From NCBI GenBank assembly GCA_035772405.1, contig JAYKKM010000119.1, forward strand, positions 62,001 through 126,000: 64,000 nucleotides of DNA, in the 5' to 3' direction. The notes below the pieces were generated by a model. It saw only the letters and a list, made by a program, of their open reading frames with translations. It made no database searches and had not been told where the DNA came from. Numbering within the stretch: the stretch's first letter is position 1; the number at the start of each line of letters is the position of its first letter. This DNA is from Chrysogorgia sp. JL179-B06 (lineage: Eukaryota > Cnidaria > Anthozoa > Scleralcyonacea > Chrysogorgiidae). This document shows positions 13,401 to 26,540 of the stretch, in pieces. The translations under genes were made by a program, and so were the position numbers.

Positions 13401-16400
13401 GAATAAACTTATTTGGAACAAACTCCAAATACATGGAGAAAAAATTTCTTAACCCCAAGGTTAAAACAGTGCCCAAGCTAATTTCTCCAAATACAGTGCC
13501 CCAGCTAATTTCTCCAAATACAGTGCCATAGCTAATTTCTCCAAATACAGTGCTCCAGCCAAAAACAGTGTCCCAGCCAAGTTCTCCAAATACATGGAGA
13601 ACAAATTGCTTTAACACTCCAAATACATGGACAACAAATTTCTTTAACCCTAATATTAAAACGATGCCCCAGCCAATTTCACCAAATACAGTGCCCCAGC
13701 CAAAAACAGTGCCCCAGCCAAGTTCTCCAAATACATGGAGAACAAATTGCTTTAAAACTCCGCATACATGGAGAACAAATTGCTTTAACCCTAAGGTTAA
13801 AACAGTGAACTAAACAAAGTTGGTGATAAATAAACCTCAACATGAGGAACAAACTCCAAATACATGGAGAACAAATTTCTTTAACCCTAATGTTAAAACA
13901 GTGCCGCAGCCAATTTCTCCAAATACAGTGCCCAGCCAAAAACAGTGCCCAGCCAAAAACAGTGCCCCAGCCAAGTTTTTCAAATACATGGAGAACAAAT
14001 TGTTTAACCCCAAGGTTAAAACAGTGCCCCAGCCAATGAACGTGAGGACCTTAAACCAAACAAAATTGGTAATAAATAAACTTCGCATGAGGAACAAACT
14101 CCAAATACACGGAGAACAAATTTCATTAACCCTAAGGTTAAAACAGCGCACCAGCCAATGAAGCTGAGGATCTTAAATCAAACAAAGTTTGTAATAAATA
14201 AACCTCACATGAGGAACAAACTTCAAATACATGGAGAACAAATTGCTTTAATCCTAAGGTTAAAACAGTGCCCCAGCTAATTTCTCCAAATACAGTGCCC
14301 CAGCTAATTTCTCCAAATACAATGCTCCAGCCAAAAACAGTGCCCCAGCGGTTCTCCAAATACATGGAGAACAAATTGCTTTAACCCTAAGGTTAAAACA
14401 GTGCCCAAGCTAATTTCTCCAAATACGGTGCCCCAGCTAATTTCTCCAAATACAGTGCTCCAGCCAAAAACAGTGCCCCAGCCAAGTTCTCCAAATACAT
14501 GGAGAACAAATTGCTTTAAGCCTAAGGTTAAAACAGTGCCCCAGCCAATGAAGGTGAGGACCTTAAACTAAACAAAGTTGGTGATAAATAAACCTCACAT
14601 GAGGAACAAACTCCAAATACACTGGGAACAAATTGCTTTAACCCTAAGGTTAAAAAAGTGCGCCAGCCAATGAAGCTGAGGACCTAAAACAAAACAAAAT
14701 TGCATTAAAACAAAGCTGTTTAACCTCGCATGAGGAGAAAACTCCAAATACATGGAGAACAAATTGCTTTAACCCTAATGTTAAAACAGTGCCCCACCCA
14801 ATTTCTCCCAATACAGTGCCCCAGCCAAAAACAGTGCCCCAGCCAAGTTCTTCAAATACATGGAGAACAAATTGTTTAACCCCAAGGTTAAAACAGTGCC
14901 CCAGCCAATGAAGGTGAGGACCTTAAACCAAACAAAATTGGTAATAAATAAACTTCACATGAAGAACGAACTCCAAATACATGGAGAACAAATTTCATTA
15001 ACCCTAAGGTTAAAACAGTGCCCTAGCCAATGAAGCTGAGGACTTTAAACCAAGCAAAGTTTGTAATAAATAAACCTCACATGAGGAACAAACTCCAAAT
15101 ACATGGAGAACAAATTGCTTTAATCCTAAGGTTAAAACAGTGCCCCAGCTAATTTCTCCAAATACAGTGCCATAGCTAATTTCTCCAAATACAGTGCCAT
15201 AGCTAATTTCTCCAAATACAGTGCTCCAGCCAAAAACAGTGTCCCAGCCAAGTTCTCCAAATTCCAAATACATGGACAACAAATTTCTTTAACCCTAATA
15301 TTAAAACGATGCCCCAGTCAATTTCACCAAATACAGTGCCCCAGCCAAAAACAGTGCCCGAGCCAAGTTCTCCAAATACATGGAGAACAAATTGCTTTAA
15401 AACTCCGCATACATGGAGAACAAATTGCTTTAACCCTAAGGTTAAAACAGTGAACTAAACAAAGTTGGTGATAAATAAACCTCACATGAGGAACAAACTC
15501 CAAATACATGGAGAACAAATTTCTTTAACCCTAATGTTAAAACAGTGCCGCAGCCAATTTCTCCAAATACAGTGCCCAGCCAAAAACAGTGCCCAGCCAA
15601 AAACAGTGCCCCAGCCAAGTTCTTCAAATACATGGAGAACAAATTGTTTAACCCCAAGGTTAAAACAGTGCCCCAGCCAATGAACGTGAGGACCTTAAAC
15701 CAAACAAAATTGGTAATAAATAAACTTCGCATGAGGAACAAACTCCAAATACACGGAGAACAAATTTCATTAACCCTAAGGTTAAAACAACGCACCAGCC
15801 AATGAAGCTGAGGATCTTAAATCAAACAAAGTTTGTAATAAATAAACCTCACATGAGGAACAAACTCCAAATACATGGAGAACAAATTGCTTTAATCCTA
15901 AGGTTAAAACAGTGCCCCAGCTAATTTCTCCAAATACAGTGCCCCAGCTAATTTCTCCAAATACAATGCTCCAGCCAAAAACAGTGCCCCAGCCAGTATC
16001 TCCAAATACACGGAGAACAAATTGCTTTAACCCTAAGGTTGTAACGATGCCCCAGCTAATTTCTCCAAATACAGTGCTCCAGCCAAAAACAGTGTCCCAG
16101 CCAAGCTCTCCAAATACATGGAGCACAACTTGCTTTAACACTCCAAATACATGGACAACAAATTTCTTTAACCCTAATATTAAAACAGTGCTCCAGCCAA
16201 TTTCACCAAATACAGTGCCCAACCAAAAACAGTGCCCCAGACAAGTTCTCCAAATACATGAAGAACAAATTGCTTTAATCCTAAGGTTAAAACAGTGCCC
16301 CAGCTAATTTCTCCAAATACAGTGCCCCAGCTAATTTCTCCAAATACAGTGCTCCACCAAAAACAGTGCCCGAGCCAAAAAAAACAGTGCCCGACCCAAA

Positions 16401-18549
16401 AAACAGTGCTCGAACCAAAAACAGTGCCCCAGCCAAGTTCTCCAAATACATGGAGAACAAATTGCTTTAATCCTAAGGTTAAAACAGTGCCCCAGCTAAT
16501 TTCTCCAAATACAGTGCCCCAGCTAATTTCTCCAAATACAGTGCTCCACCAAAAACAGTGCCCGAGCCAAAAAAAACAGTGCCCGAGCCAAAAAACAGTG
16601 CTCGAACCAAAAACAGTGCCCCAGCCAAATTCTCCAAATACATGGAGAACAAATTGCATTAACCCTAAGGTTAAAACAGTGTCCCAGCCAAAGAAGCTGA
16701 GGACCTTAAACAAAACAAAGTTGGTAATAAATAAACCTCGCATGAGGAACAAACTCCAAATGCATGTACATGGAGAACAATTGCTTATCGCCAAGGTTAA
16801 AACAGTGACCCAGCCAATGAAGCTGAGGACCTTAAACTAAACAAAGTTGGAAATAAATAAACCTCGCATGAGGAACAAACTCCAAATACATTTACATGGA
16901 GAACAACTGCTTTAACCATAAGGTTAAAACAGTACCCCAGCTAATTTCTCCAAATACAGTGCCCCGGCCAAAAATAGTGCCCCAGCCAAGTTCTCCAAAT
17001 ACATGGAGAACAAATTGCATTAACGCTAAGGTTAAAACAGTGTCCCAGCATAAGAAGCTGAGGACCTTAAACTAAACAAAGTTGGTAATAAATAAACCTC
17101 GCATGAGGAACAAACTCCAAATGCATGTACATGGAGAACAATTGCTTATCCCAAGGTTTAAAACAGTGACCCAGCCAATGAAGCTGGGGACCTTAAACTA
17201 AACAAAGTTGGTAATAAATAAACCTCGCATGAGGAACAAACTCCAAATACATGTACATGGAGAGCAACTGCTTTAACCATAAGGTTAAAACAGTGCCCCA
17301 GCTAATTTCTGCAAATGCAGTACCCCAGCTAATTCTCCAAATACAATGCTCCAGCCAAAAACAGTGTCCCAGCAAAGTTCTCCAAATACATGGAGAACAA
17401 ATTGCTTTAACACTCCAAATACATGGAGAACAAATTTCTTTAACCCTAATGTTAAAACAGTGCTCCAGCCAATTTCACCAAATACAGTGCCCCAGCCAAA
17501 AATAGTGCCCCAGACAAGTTCTCCAAATACACGGAGAACAAATTGCTTTAAAAACTCCGCATACATGAAGAACAAATTGCTTTAACCCTGAGGTTAAAAC
17601 AGTGCCCAAGCTAATTTCTCCAAATATGGTGCCCCAGCTAATTTCTCCAAATACAGCGCTCCAGCCAAAAACAGTGCCCCAGCCAAGTTATCCAAATACA
17701 TGGAGAACAAATTGCTTTAAGCCTAAGGTTAAAAGAGTGCCCCAGCTAATGAAGGGAGGATCTTAAATCAAACAAAGTTGGTGAAAAATAAACGTCACAC
17801 GAGGAACAAACTCCAAATACATGGAGAACAAATTGCTTTAACCCTAAGGTTAAAACAGTGCCCAAGCCAATGAAGCTGTTAAACTAAAACAAAGTTGGTG
17901 ATAAATAAACCTCACACGAGGAACAAACTCCAAATACATGGAGAACACATTTCTTTAAACTTAATGTTAAAACAGTGCCTCAGCCAATTTCACTAAATAC
18001 TGTGCCCCAGCCAAAAACAGTGCCCCAACCAAGTTCTCCAAATACATGGAGAACATATTGCTTAACCCTCAGGTTGAAACAGTACCCCAGCTAATTTCCC
18101 CAAATACAGTGCCCCAGCTAATTTCTCTAAATACAGTGCCCCAGCTAATTTCTCTAAATACAGTGCTCCAGCTAATTTCTCTAAATACAGTGCCCCAGCC
18201 AAAAACAGTGCCCCAGCCAAGTTCTCTAAATACATGGAGAACAAATTGTTTAACCACAAGGTTAAAACAGTGCCCCAGCCAATGAAGATGAGGACCTTAA
18301 ACGAAACAAAATTGGTAACAAATAAACTTCGCATGAGGAACAAACTCCAAATACATGTACATGGAGAACAATTGCTTATCCCCAAGGTTAAAACAGTGCC
18401 CCAGCCAATGAATGTGAGGACCTTAAACCAAACAAAGTTGGTGATAAATAAACTTCGCATGAGGAACAAATTCCAAATACATGTAGAACAATTGCTTAAC
18501 CCAAAGATTAAAACAGTATCCCAGCCAATGAAGCTGAGGACCTTAAACC

Positions 18550-20340
18550 AAACAAAGTTGTGTTAAAACAAAGCTGTTTTAACCTCACATGAGGAACAAA
18601 CTCCAAATACATAGAGAACAAATTGCTTTAACCATAAGTTTAAAACAGTGCACCAAAAACAGTGCCCGAGCCAAAAAACAGTGCCCGAGCCAAAAATAGT
18701 GCCCCAGCTAATCTCTCCAAATACAGTGCTCCAGCCAAAAACAGTGCCCCAGCCAAGTTCTCCAAATACATGGAGAACAAATTGCTTTAACCCTAAGGTT
18801 AAAAAATGCCCCAGCAAATGAATTGCAGGAACCTAAACCAAACAAAGTTGGTAATGAATAAACTTATTTGGAACAAACTCCAAATACATGGAGAACAAAT
18901 TGCTTTAAACCTAATGTTAAAAAAGTGCCCCAGCCAATTTCACCAAATACAGTGCTCCAGCCAAAACCTGTGTCCCAACCAAGTTCTCAAAATACATGGA
19001 GAACAAATTTCTTAACCCCAAGGTTAAAACAGTGCCCCAGCCAATGAAGGTGAGGACCTTAAACCAAACAAAGTTGGTGATCAATAAACTTCGCATGAGG
19101 AACAAATTCCAAATACATGCAGAACAATTGCCTAACCCAAAGATTAAAACAGTACCCCAGCCAATGTAGCTGAGGACCTTAAACCAAACAAAGTTATGTT
19201 AAAACAAAGCTGTTTTAACCTCACACGAGGAACAAACTCGAAATACATAGAGAACAAATTGGATTAACCATAAGGATAAAACAGTGCACCAGCCAATGAA
19301 GCTGAGGACCTTAAACCAAACAAATTTGTGTTAAAACAAAGCTGTTTTAACCTCACATGAGGAGCAAACTCCAAATACATGGGAAACAAATTGCTTTAAC
19401 CATAAGGTTAAAAAAGTGCCCCAGCCAATAAATGCGAGGACCTTAAACTAAACAAAGTTGGTAATAAATAAACCTCGCATGAGGAACAAATTCCAAACAC
19501 GTGGAGAACAATTGTTTAACCCTAAGGTTAAAACAGTGCCCCAGCCAATGAAGCTGAGGACCTTAAACCGAACAAAGTTATGTTAAAACAAAGCTGTTTT
19601 AACCTCACATGAGGAACAAACTCGAAATACATAGAGAACAAATTGGTTTAACCATAAGGTTAAAACAGTGCACCAGTCAATGAAGCTGAGGACCTTAAAC
19701 CAAACAAAGTTGTGCTAAAACAAAGCTGTTTTAACCTCACATGGGGAACAAATTCCAAATACATGGAGAACAAATTGCTTTAACGATAAGTTTACAACAG
19801 TGCACCAAAAACAGTGCCCGAGCCAAAAAACAGTGCCCGAGCCAAAAACAGTGCCCCAGCTAATTTCTCCAAATACAGTGCTCCAGCCAAAAACCGTGCC
19901 CCAGCCAAGTTCTCCAAATACATGGAGAACAAATTGCTTTAACCGTAAGGTTAAAAAATGCCCCAGCAAATGAATTGGAGGAACCTAAACCAAACAAAGT
20001 TGGTAATGAATAAACTTATTTGGAACAAACTCCAAATACATGGAGAACAAATTGCTTTAAACCTAATGTTAAAAAAGTGCCCCAGCCAATTTCACCAAAT
20101 ACAGTGCTCCAGCCAAAAACAGTGTCCCAACCAAGTTCTCAAAATACATGGAGAACAAATTTCTTAACCCCAAGGTTAAAACAGTGCCCCAGCCAATGAA
20201 GGTGAGGACCTTAAACCAAACAAAGTTGGTGATAAATAAACTTCGCATGAGGAACAAATTCCAAATACATGCAGAACAATTGCCTAACCTAAAGATTAAA
20301 ACAGTACCCCAGCCAATGTAGCTGAGGACCTTAAACCAAA
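18550..20340 (+). repeat. Higher-order repeat of about 1.15 kb, two copies
   Basis: The series with GCCCGAGCCAAAAAACAGT modules, the AATGAATTG(G/C)AGGAACC module and the TTATTTGGAACAAACTCC module at about 18563-19105 recurs at about 19715-20257, offset 1152 bp. A shortened version follows from 20373. The same series also occurs near 1-540, 4560-4960, 5200-5720 and 27560-28200, so it is a higher-order unit used at several places in the array. Confidence 0.7.
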
Positions 20341-20379
20341 CAAAGTTATGTTAAAACAAAGCTGTTTTAACCTCACATT

Positions 20380-22700
20380 AACCATAAGGATAAAACAGTG
20401 CACCAGCCCCAAACAAAAGGAGCAAACTCCAAATACATGGAAACAAATTGCTTTAACCATAACCAGCTAATTTCTCCAAATACAGTGCTCCAGCCAAAAA
20501 CCGTGCCCCAGCCAAGTTCTCCAAATACATGGAGAACAAATTGCTTTAACCCTAAGGTTAAAAAATGCCCCAGCAAATGAATTGGAGGACCAAACAAAGT
20601 TGGTAATGAATAAACTTATTTGGAACAAACTCCAAATACATGGAGAACAAATTGCTTTAAACCTAATGTTAAAAAAGTGCCCCAGCCAATTTCACCAAAT
20701 ACAGTGCTCCAGCCAAAAACAGTGTCCCAGCCAAGTTCTCAAATACATGGAGAACAAATTTCTTAACCCCAAGGTTAAAACAGTGCCCCAGCCAATGAAG
20801 GTGAGGACCTTAAACCAAACAAAATTGGTGATAAATAAACTTCGCATGAGGAACAAATTCCAAATACATGCAGAACAATTGCTTAACCCAAAGATTAAAA
20901 CAGTACCCCAACAAAGTTGTGTTAAAACAAATAAACTCGAAATACATAGAGAACAAATTGGAAGGTTAAAACAGTGCACCAGTCAATGAAGCTGAGGACC
21001 TTAAACCAAACAAAGTTGTGCTAAAACAAAGCTGCTCACATGAGGAACAAACTCCAAATACATGGAGAACAAATTGCTTTAACCATAAGTTTAAAACAGT
21101 GCACCCCAAATACAGTGCTCCAGCCAAAACAGTGCCCCAGTCAAGTTCTCCAAATACATGGAGAACAAATTGCTTTAACCCTAAGGTTAAAAAATGCCCC
21201 AGCAAATGAATTGGAGGAGTTGACTCCAAATACATGGAGAACAAATTGCTTTAACCCTAATGTTAAAAAAGTGCCCTAGCCAATTTCACCAAATACAGTG
21301 CTCCAGCCAAAAACAGTGTCCCAGCCAAGTTCTCAAAATACATGGAGAACAAATTTCTTAACCCCAAGGTTAAAACAGTGCCCCAGCCAATGAAGGTGAG
21401 GACCTTAAACCAAACAAAGTTGGTGATAAATAAACTTCGCATGAGGAACAAATTCCAAATACATGCAGAACAATTGCTTAACCCAAAGATTAAAACAGTA
21501 CCCCAGCCAATGTAGCTGAGGACCTTAAACCAAACAAAGTTGTGTTAAAACAAAGCTGTTTTAATTAAAACAGTGCCCCAGCCAATGAAGCTGAGGAAAA
21601 GAACAAATTGCTTTAACCATCAGTAAAACAGTGCCCAGCCAATTTCTCCAAATACATGGAGAACAAATAGCTTTAACCCAAAGGTTAAAACAGTGCGCCA
21701 GCCAAAGACACTGCTTAAACCAAACAAAGTTGTGTTAAAACAAATTGGATTAACCATAAGGTTAAAACAGTGCACCAGCCAATGAAGCTGAGGACCTTAA
21801 ACAAAACAAAGTTGTGTTAAAACAAAAACTCCAAATACATGGGAAACAAATTGCTTTAACCCTAAGGTTAAAACTGTGCCCCAGCTAATTACAGTGCTCC
21901 AGACAAAAACAGTGCCCCAGCCAAGTTCTCCAAATACATGGAGAAGAAATTGCTTTAACACTAACAGTGCCCCAGCCAATGAAGCTGAGGACCTTAAACC
22001 AAACAAAGTTGTGACTCCAAATACATGGAGAACAAATTGCTTTAACCCTAAGGTTAAAACAGTGCCCCAGCCAATGAAGCTGAGGATCTTAAACTGACAA
22101 AGTTTGTAATAAATAAACCTCACATGAGGAACAAACTCCAAATACACTGAGAACAATTGCTTTAATCCTAAGGTTGCTAATTTCTCCAAATACAGTGCTC
22201 CAGCCAAAAACAGTGCCCCAGCCAAGTTCTCCAAATACATGAAGAACAAATTGCTTTAACCCTAAGGTTAAAACAGTGCCCCAGCCAATGAAGCTGAGGA
22301 CCTTAAACCAAACAAAGTTGTGTTAAAACAAAGCTGTTTAACCTCGCATGAGGAGAAAACTCCAAATACATGGAGAACAAATTGCTTTAACCCTAAGGTT
22401 AAAACAATGCCCCAGCCAATGAAGGTGAAATACATGGAGAACAAATTGTTTAACCCAAGGTTAAAACAGTGCCCCAGCCAATGAACGTGAGGACCTTAAA
22501 CCAAACAAAATTGGTAATAAATAAACTTCGCATGAGGAACAAACTCCAAATACATGGAGAACAAATTGCATTAACCCTAAGGTTAAAGCAACGCACCAGC
22601 CAATGAAGCAAACAAAGTTTGAAACCTCACATGAGGAACAAACTCCAAATACATGGAGAACAAATTCCTTTACTCCAAATACATGGAGAACAAATTGCTT
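20380..22700 (+). repeat. Satellite stretch with many internally deleted modules
   Basis: Modules here are cut short and joined at unusual points, for example AACCATAACCAGCTAATT near 20457, GGAGGACCAAACAAAG near 20584 and CACTAACAGTGCCCC near 21958. Adjacent array contains the full-length versions. The pattern fits repeated small deletions between short direct repeats inside the array, or local mis-assembly of a repeat. Confidence 0.55.
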
Positions 22701-24120
22701 TAACCCAAAGGTTAAAACAGTGCCCTAGCTAATTTCTCCAAATACAGTGCGCCAGCTAATTTCTCCAAATACAGTGCTCCAGCCGAAAACAGCGTCCCAG
22801 CCAAGTTCTCCAAATACATGGAGAACAAATTGCTTTAACCCTAATATTAAAACAGTGCTCCAGCCAATTTCACCAAATACAGTGCCCCAGCCAAAAACAG
22901 TGCTCCAGCCAAGTTCTCCAAATACATGGAGAACAAATTGCTTTAAAACTCCGCATACATGGAGAACAAAATGCTTTAACCCTAAGGTTAAAACAGTGCC
23001 CAAGCTAATTTCTCCAAATACGGTGCCCCAGCTAATTTCTCCAAATACAGTGCTCCAGTCAAGTTCTCCAAATACATGGAGAACAAATTGCTTTAAGCCT
23101 AAGGTTAAAACAGTGCCCCAGCCAATGAAGCTGAGGACCTTAAACCAAACAAAGTTGTGTTATACAAAGCTGTTTTAACCTCACATGAGGAACAAACTCG
23201 AAATACATAGAGAACAAATTGGTTTAACCCTAAGGTTAAAACAGTGCACCAGCCAATGAAGCTGAGGACCTTAAACCAACAAAGTTGTGTGCTAAAACAA
23301 AGCTGTTTTAACCTCACATGGGGAACAAACTCCAAATACATGGAGAACAAAATTGCTTTAACGATAAGTTTTAAAACAGTGCACCAAAAACAGTGCCCGA
23401 GCCAAAAAACAGTGCCCGAGCCAAAAACAGTGCCCCAGCTAATTTCTCCAAATACAGTGCTCCAGCCAAAAACCGTGCCCCAGCCAAGTTCTCCAAATAC
23501 ATGGAGAACAAATTGCTTTAAGCCTAAGGTTAAAACAGTGCCCCAGCCAATGAAGGTGAGGAACCTTAAACCAAACAAAGTTGGTAATAAATAAACTTCG
23601 CATGAGGAACAAACTCCAAATACATGCAGAACAAATTTCTTAACCCTAATGTTAAAACAGTGCCGCAGCCAATTTCTCCAAATACAGTGCCCAGCCAAAA
23701 CAGTGTCCCCAGCCAATTTCTTCAAATACATGGAGAACAAATTGTTTAACCCCAAGGTTAAAACAGTGCCCCAGCCAATGAAGCGTGAGGACCTTAAACC
23801 AAACAAAATTGGTAATAAATAAACTTCGCATGAGGAACAAACTCCAAATACACGGAGAACAAATTTCATTAACCCTAAGGTTAAAGCAACGCACCAGCCA
23901 ATGAAGCTGAGTATCTTAAATCAAACAAAGTTTGTAATAAATAAACCTCACATGAGGAACAAACTCCAAATACACTGGGAACAAATTGCTTTAACCCTAA
24001 GGTTAAAAAAGTGCGCCAGCCAATGAAGCTGAGGACCTTAAAAAAACAAAGTTGCGTTAAAACAAAGCTGTTTAACCTCGCATGAGGAGAAAACTCCAAA
24101 TACATGGAGAACAAATTGCT

Positions 24121-26540
24121 TTAACCCAAAGGTTAAAACAGTGCCCTAGCTAATTTCTCCAAATACAGTGCTCCACCAAAAACAGTGCCCGAGCCAAAAA
24201 ACAGTGCCCGAGCGAAAAACAGTGCCCCAGCTAATTTCTCCAAATACAGTGCTCCAGCCAAAACAGTGCAGCCAAGTTCTCCAAATACATGGAGAACAAA
24301 TTGCTTTAACCCTAAGGTTAAAACAGTGCCCCAGCCAAATGAAATACAGGAACCTTAACCAAACAAAAGTTGGTAATAAATAAACTTATGTGGAACAAAC
24401 TCCAAATACATGGAGAACAAATTTCATTAACCCTAAGGTTAAAGCAGTGCCCAAGCCAATGAATTTCTTCCAAATACGGTGCCCCAATAAATCTCACAAA
24501 ACAAAGTTCTCCAAATACACTGGAGAACAAATTGCTTTAACCCTAAGGTTAAAAAAGTGCCCCAGCCAATGAAGCTGAGGACCTTAAACCAAACAAAGTT
24601 GGTAATAAATAAAGCTGTTTAACTTCGCATGAGGAACAAACTCCAAATACATGGAGAACAAATTGCTTTAACCCAAAGGTTAAAACAGTGCCCTAGCTAA
24701 TTTCTCCAAATACAGTGCTCCACCAAAAACAGTGCCCGAGCCAAAAAAACAGTGCCCGAGCCAAAAACAGTACCCCAGCTAATTTCTCCAAATACAGTGC
24801 TCCAGCCAAAAACAGTGCCCCAGCAAAGTTCTCCAAATACATTAAAACAAATTGCTTTAACCCTAAGGTTAAAAAATGGCCCAGCAAATGACTTTGAGGA
24901 ACCTAAACCAAACAAAGTTGGTAATCAATAAACTTATTTGGAACAAACTTCAAATGCATGGAGAACAAATTGTGTTAACCCTAATGTTAAAACAGTGCCC
25001 TAGCCAATTTCACCAAATACAGTGCACCAGCCAAAAACAGTGTCCCAGCCAAGTTCTCCAAATACATGGAGAACAAATTGCTTAACATAGATGGAGAACA
25101 AATTGCTTTAACCCTAAGGTTAAAACAGTGAACTAAACAAAGTTGGTGATAAATAAACCTCACATGAGGAACAAACTCCAAATACATGGAGAACAAATTT
25201 CTTTAACCCTAATGTTAAAACAGTGCCCCAGCCAATTTCACCAAATACAGTGCCCCAGCCAAAAACAGTGCCCCAGCCAAAAACAGTGCACCAGCCAAAA
25301 ACAGTGCACCAGCCAAGTTCTTCAAATACATCGAGAGCAAATTGTTTAACCCCAAGGTTAAAACAGTGCCCCAGCCAATGAAGGTGAGGACCTTAAACGA
25401 AACAAAATTGGTAATAAATAAACTTCGCATGAAGAACAAACTCCAAATACATGGAGAACAAATTTCATTAACCCTAAGGTTAAAGCAACGCACCAGCCAA
25501 TGAAGCTGAGTATCTTAAATCAAACAAAGTTTGTAATAAATAAACCTCACATGAGGAACAAACTCCAAATACACTGGGAACAAATTGCTTTAACCCTAAG
25601 GTTAAAAAAGTGCGCCAGCCAATGAAGCTGAGGACCTTAAAAAACAAAGTTGCGTTAAAACAAAGCTGTTTAACCTCGCATGAGGAGAAAACTCCAAATA
25701 CATGGAGAACAAATTGCTTTAACCCAAAGGTTAAAACAGTGCCCTAGCTAATTTCTCCAAATACAGTGCTCCACCAAAAACAGTGCCCGAGCCAAAAAAC
25801 AGTGCCCGAGCCAAAAACAGTACCCGAGCTAATTTCTCCAAATACAGTGCTCCAGCCAAAAACAGTGCCCCAGCAAAGTTCTCCAAATACATTAAAACAA
25901 ATTGCTTTAACCCTAAGGTTAAAAAATGCCCCAGCAAATGAATTTGAGGAACCTAAACCAAACAAAGTTGGTAATCAATAAACTTATTTGGAACAAACTT
26001 CAAATGCATGGAGAACAAATTGTGTTAACCCTAATGTTAAAACAGTGCCCTAGCCAATTTCACCAAATACAGTGCACCAGCCAAAAACAGTGTCCCAGCC
26101 AAGTTCTCCAAATACATGGAGAACAAATTGCTTTAACACTCCGCATAGATGGAGAACAAATTGCTTTAACCCTAAGGTTAAAACAGTGAATTAAACAAAG
26201 TTGGTGATAAATAAACCTCACATGAGGAACAAACTCCAAATACATGGAGAACAAATTTCTTTAACCCTAATGTTGAAACAGTGCCCCAGCCAATTTCACC
26301 AAATACAGTGCCCCAGCCAAAAACAGTGCCCCAGCCAAAAACAGTGCACCAGCCAAAAACAGTGCACCAGCCAAGTTCTTCAAATACATCGAGAGCAAAT
26401 TGTTTAACCCCAAGGTTAAAACAGTGCCCCAGCCAATGAAGGTGAGGACCTTAAACGAAACAAAATTGGTAATAAATAAACTTCGCATGAAGAACAAACT
26501 CCAAATACATGGAGAACAAATTTCATTAACCATAAGGTTA
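24121..26540 (+). repeat. Higher-order repeat of about 1.04 kb
   Basis: The motif AACCCAAAGGTTAAAACAGTG followed by one 27-bp module and the CACCAAAAACAGTGCCCGAG series occurs near 24124, 24671 and 25711. The segments after 24671 and 25711 match for about 1 kb, including the unusual TCGAGAGCAAATTG variant near 25331 and 26389. This is another segmental duplication in the array, about 1040 bp long. Confidence 0.7.
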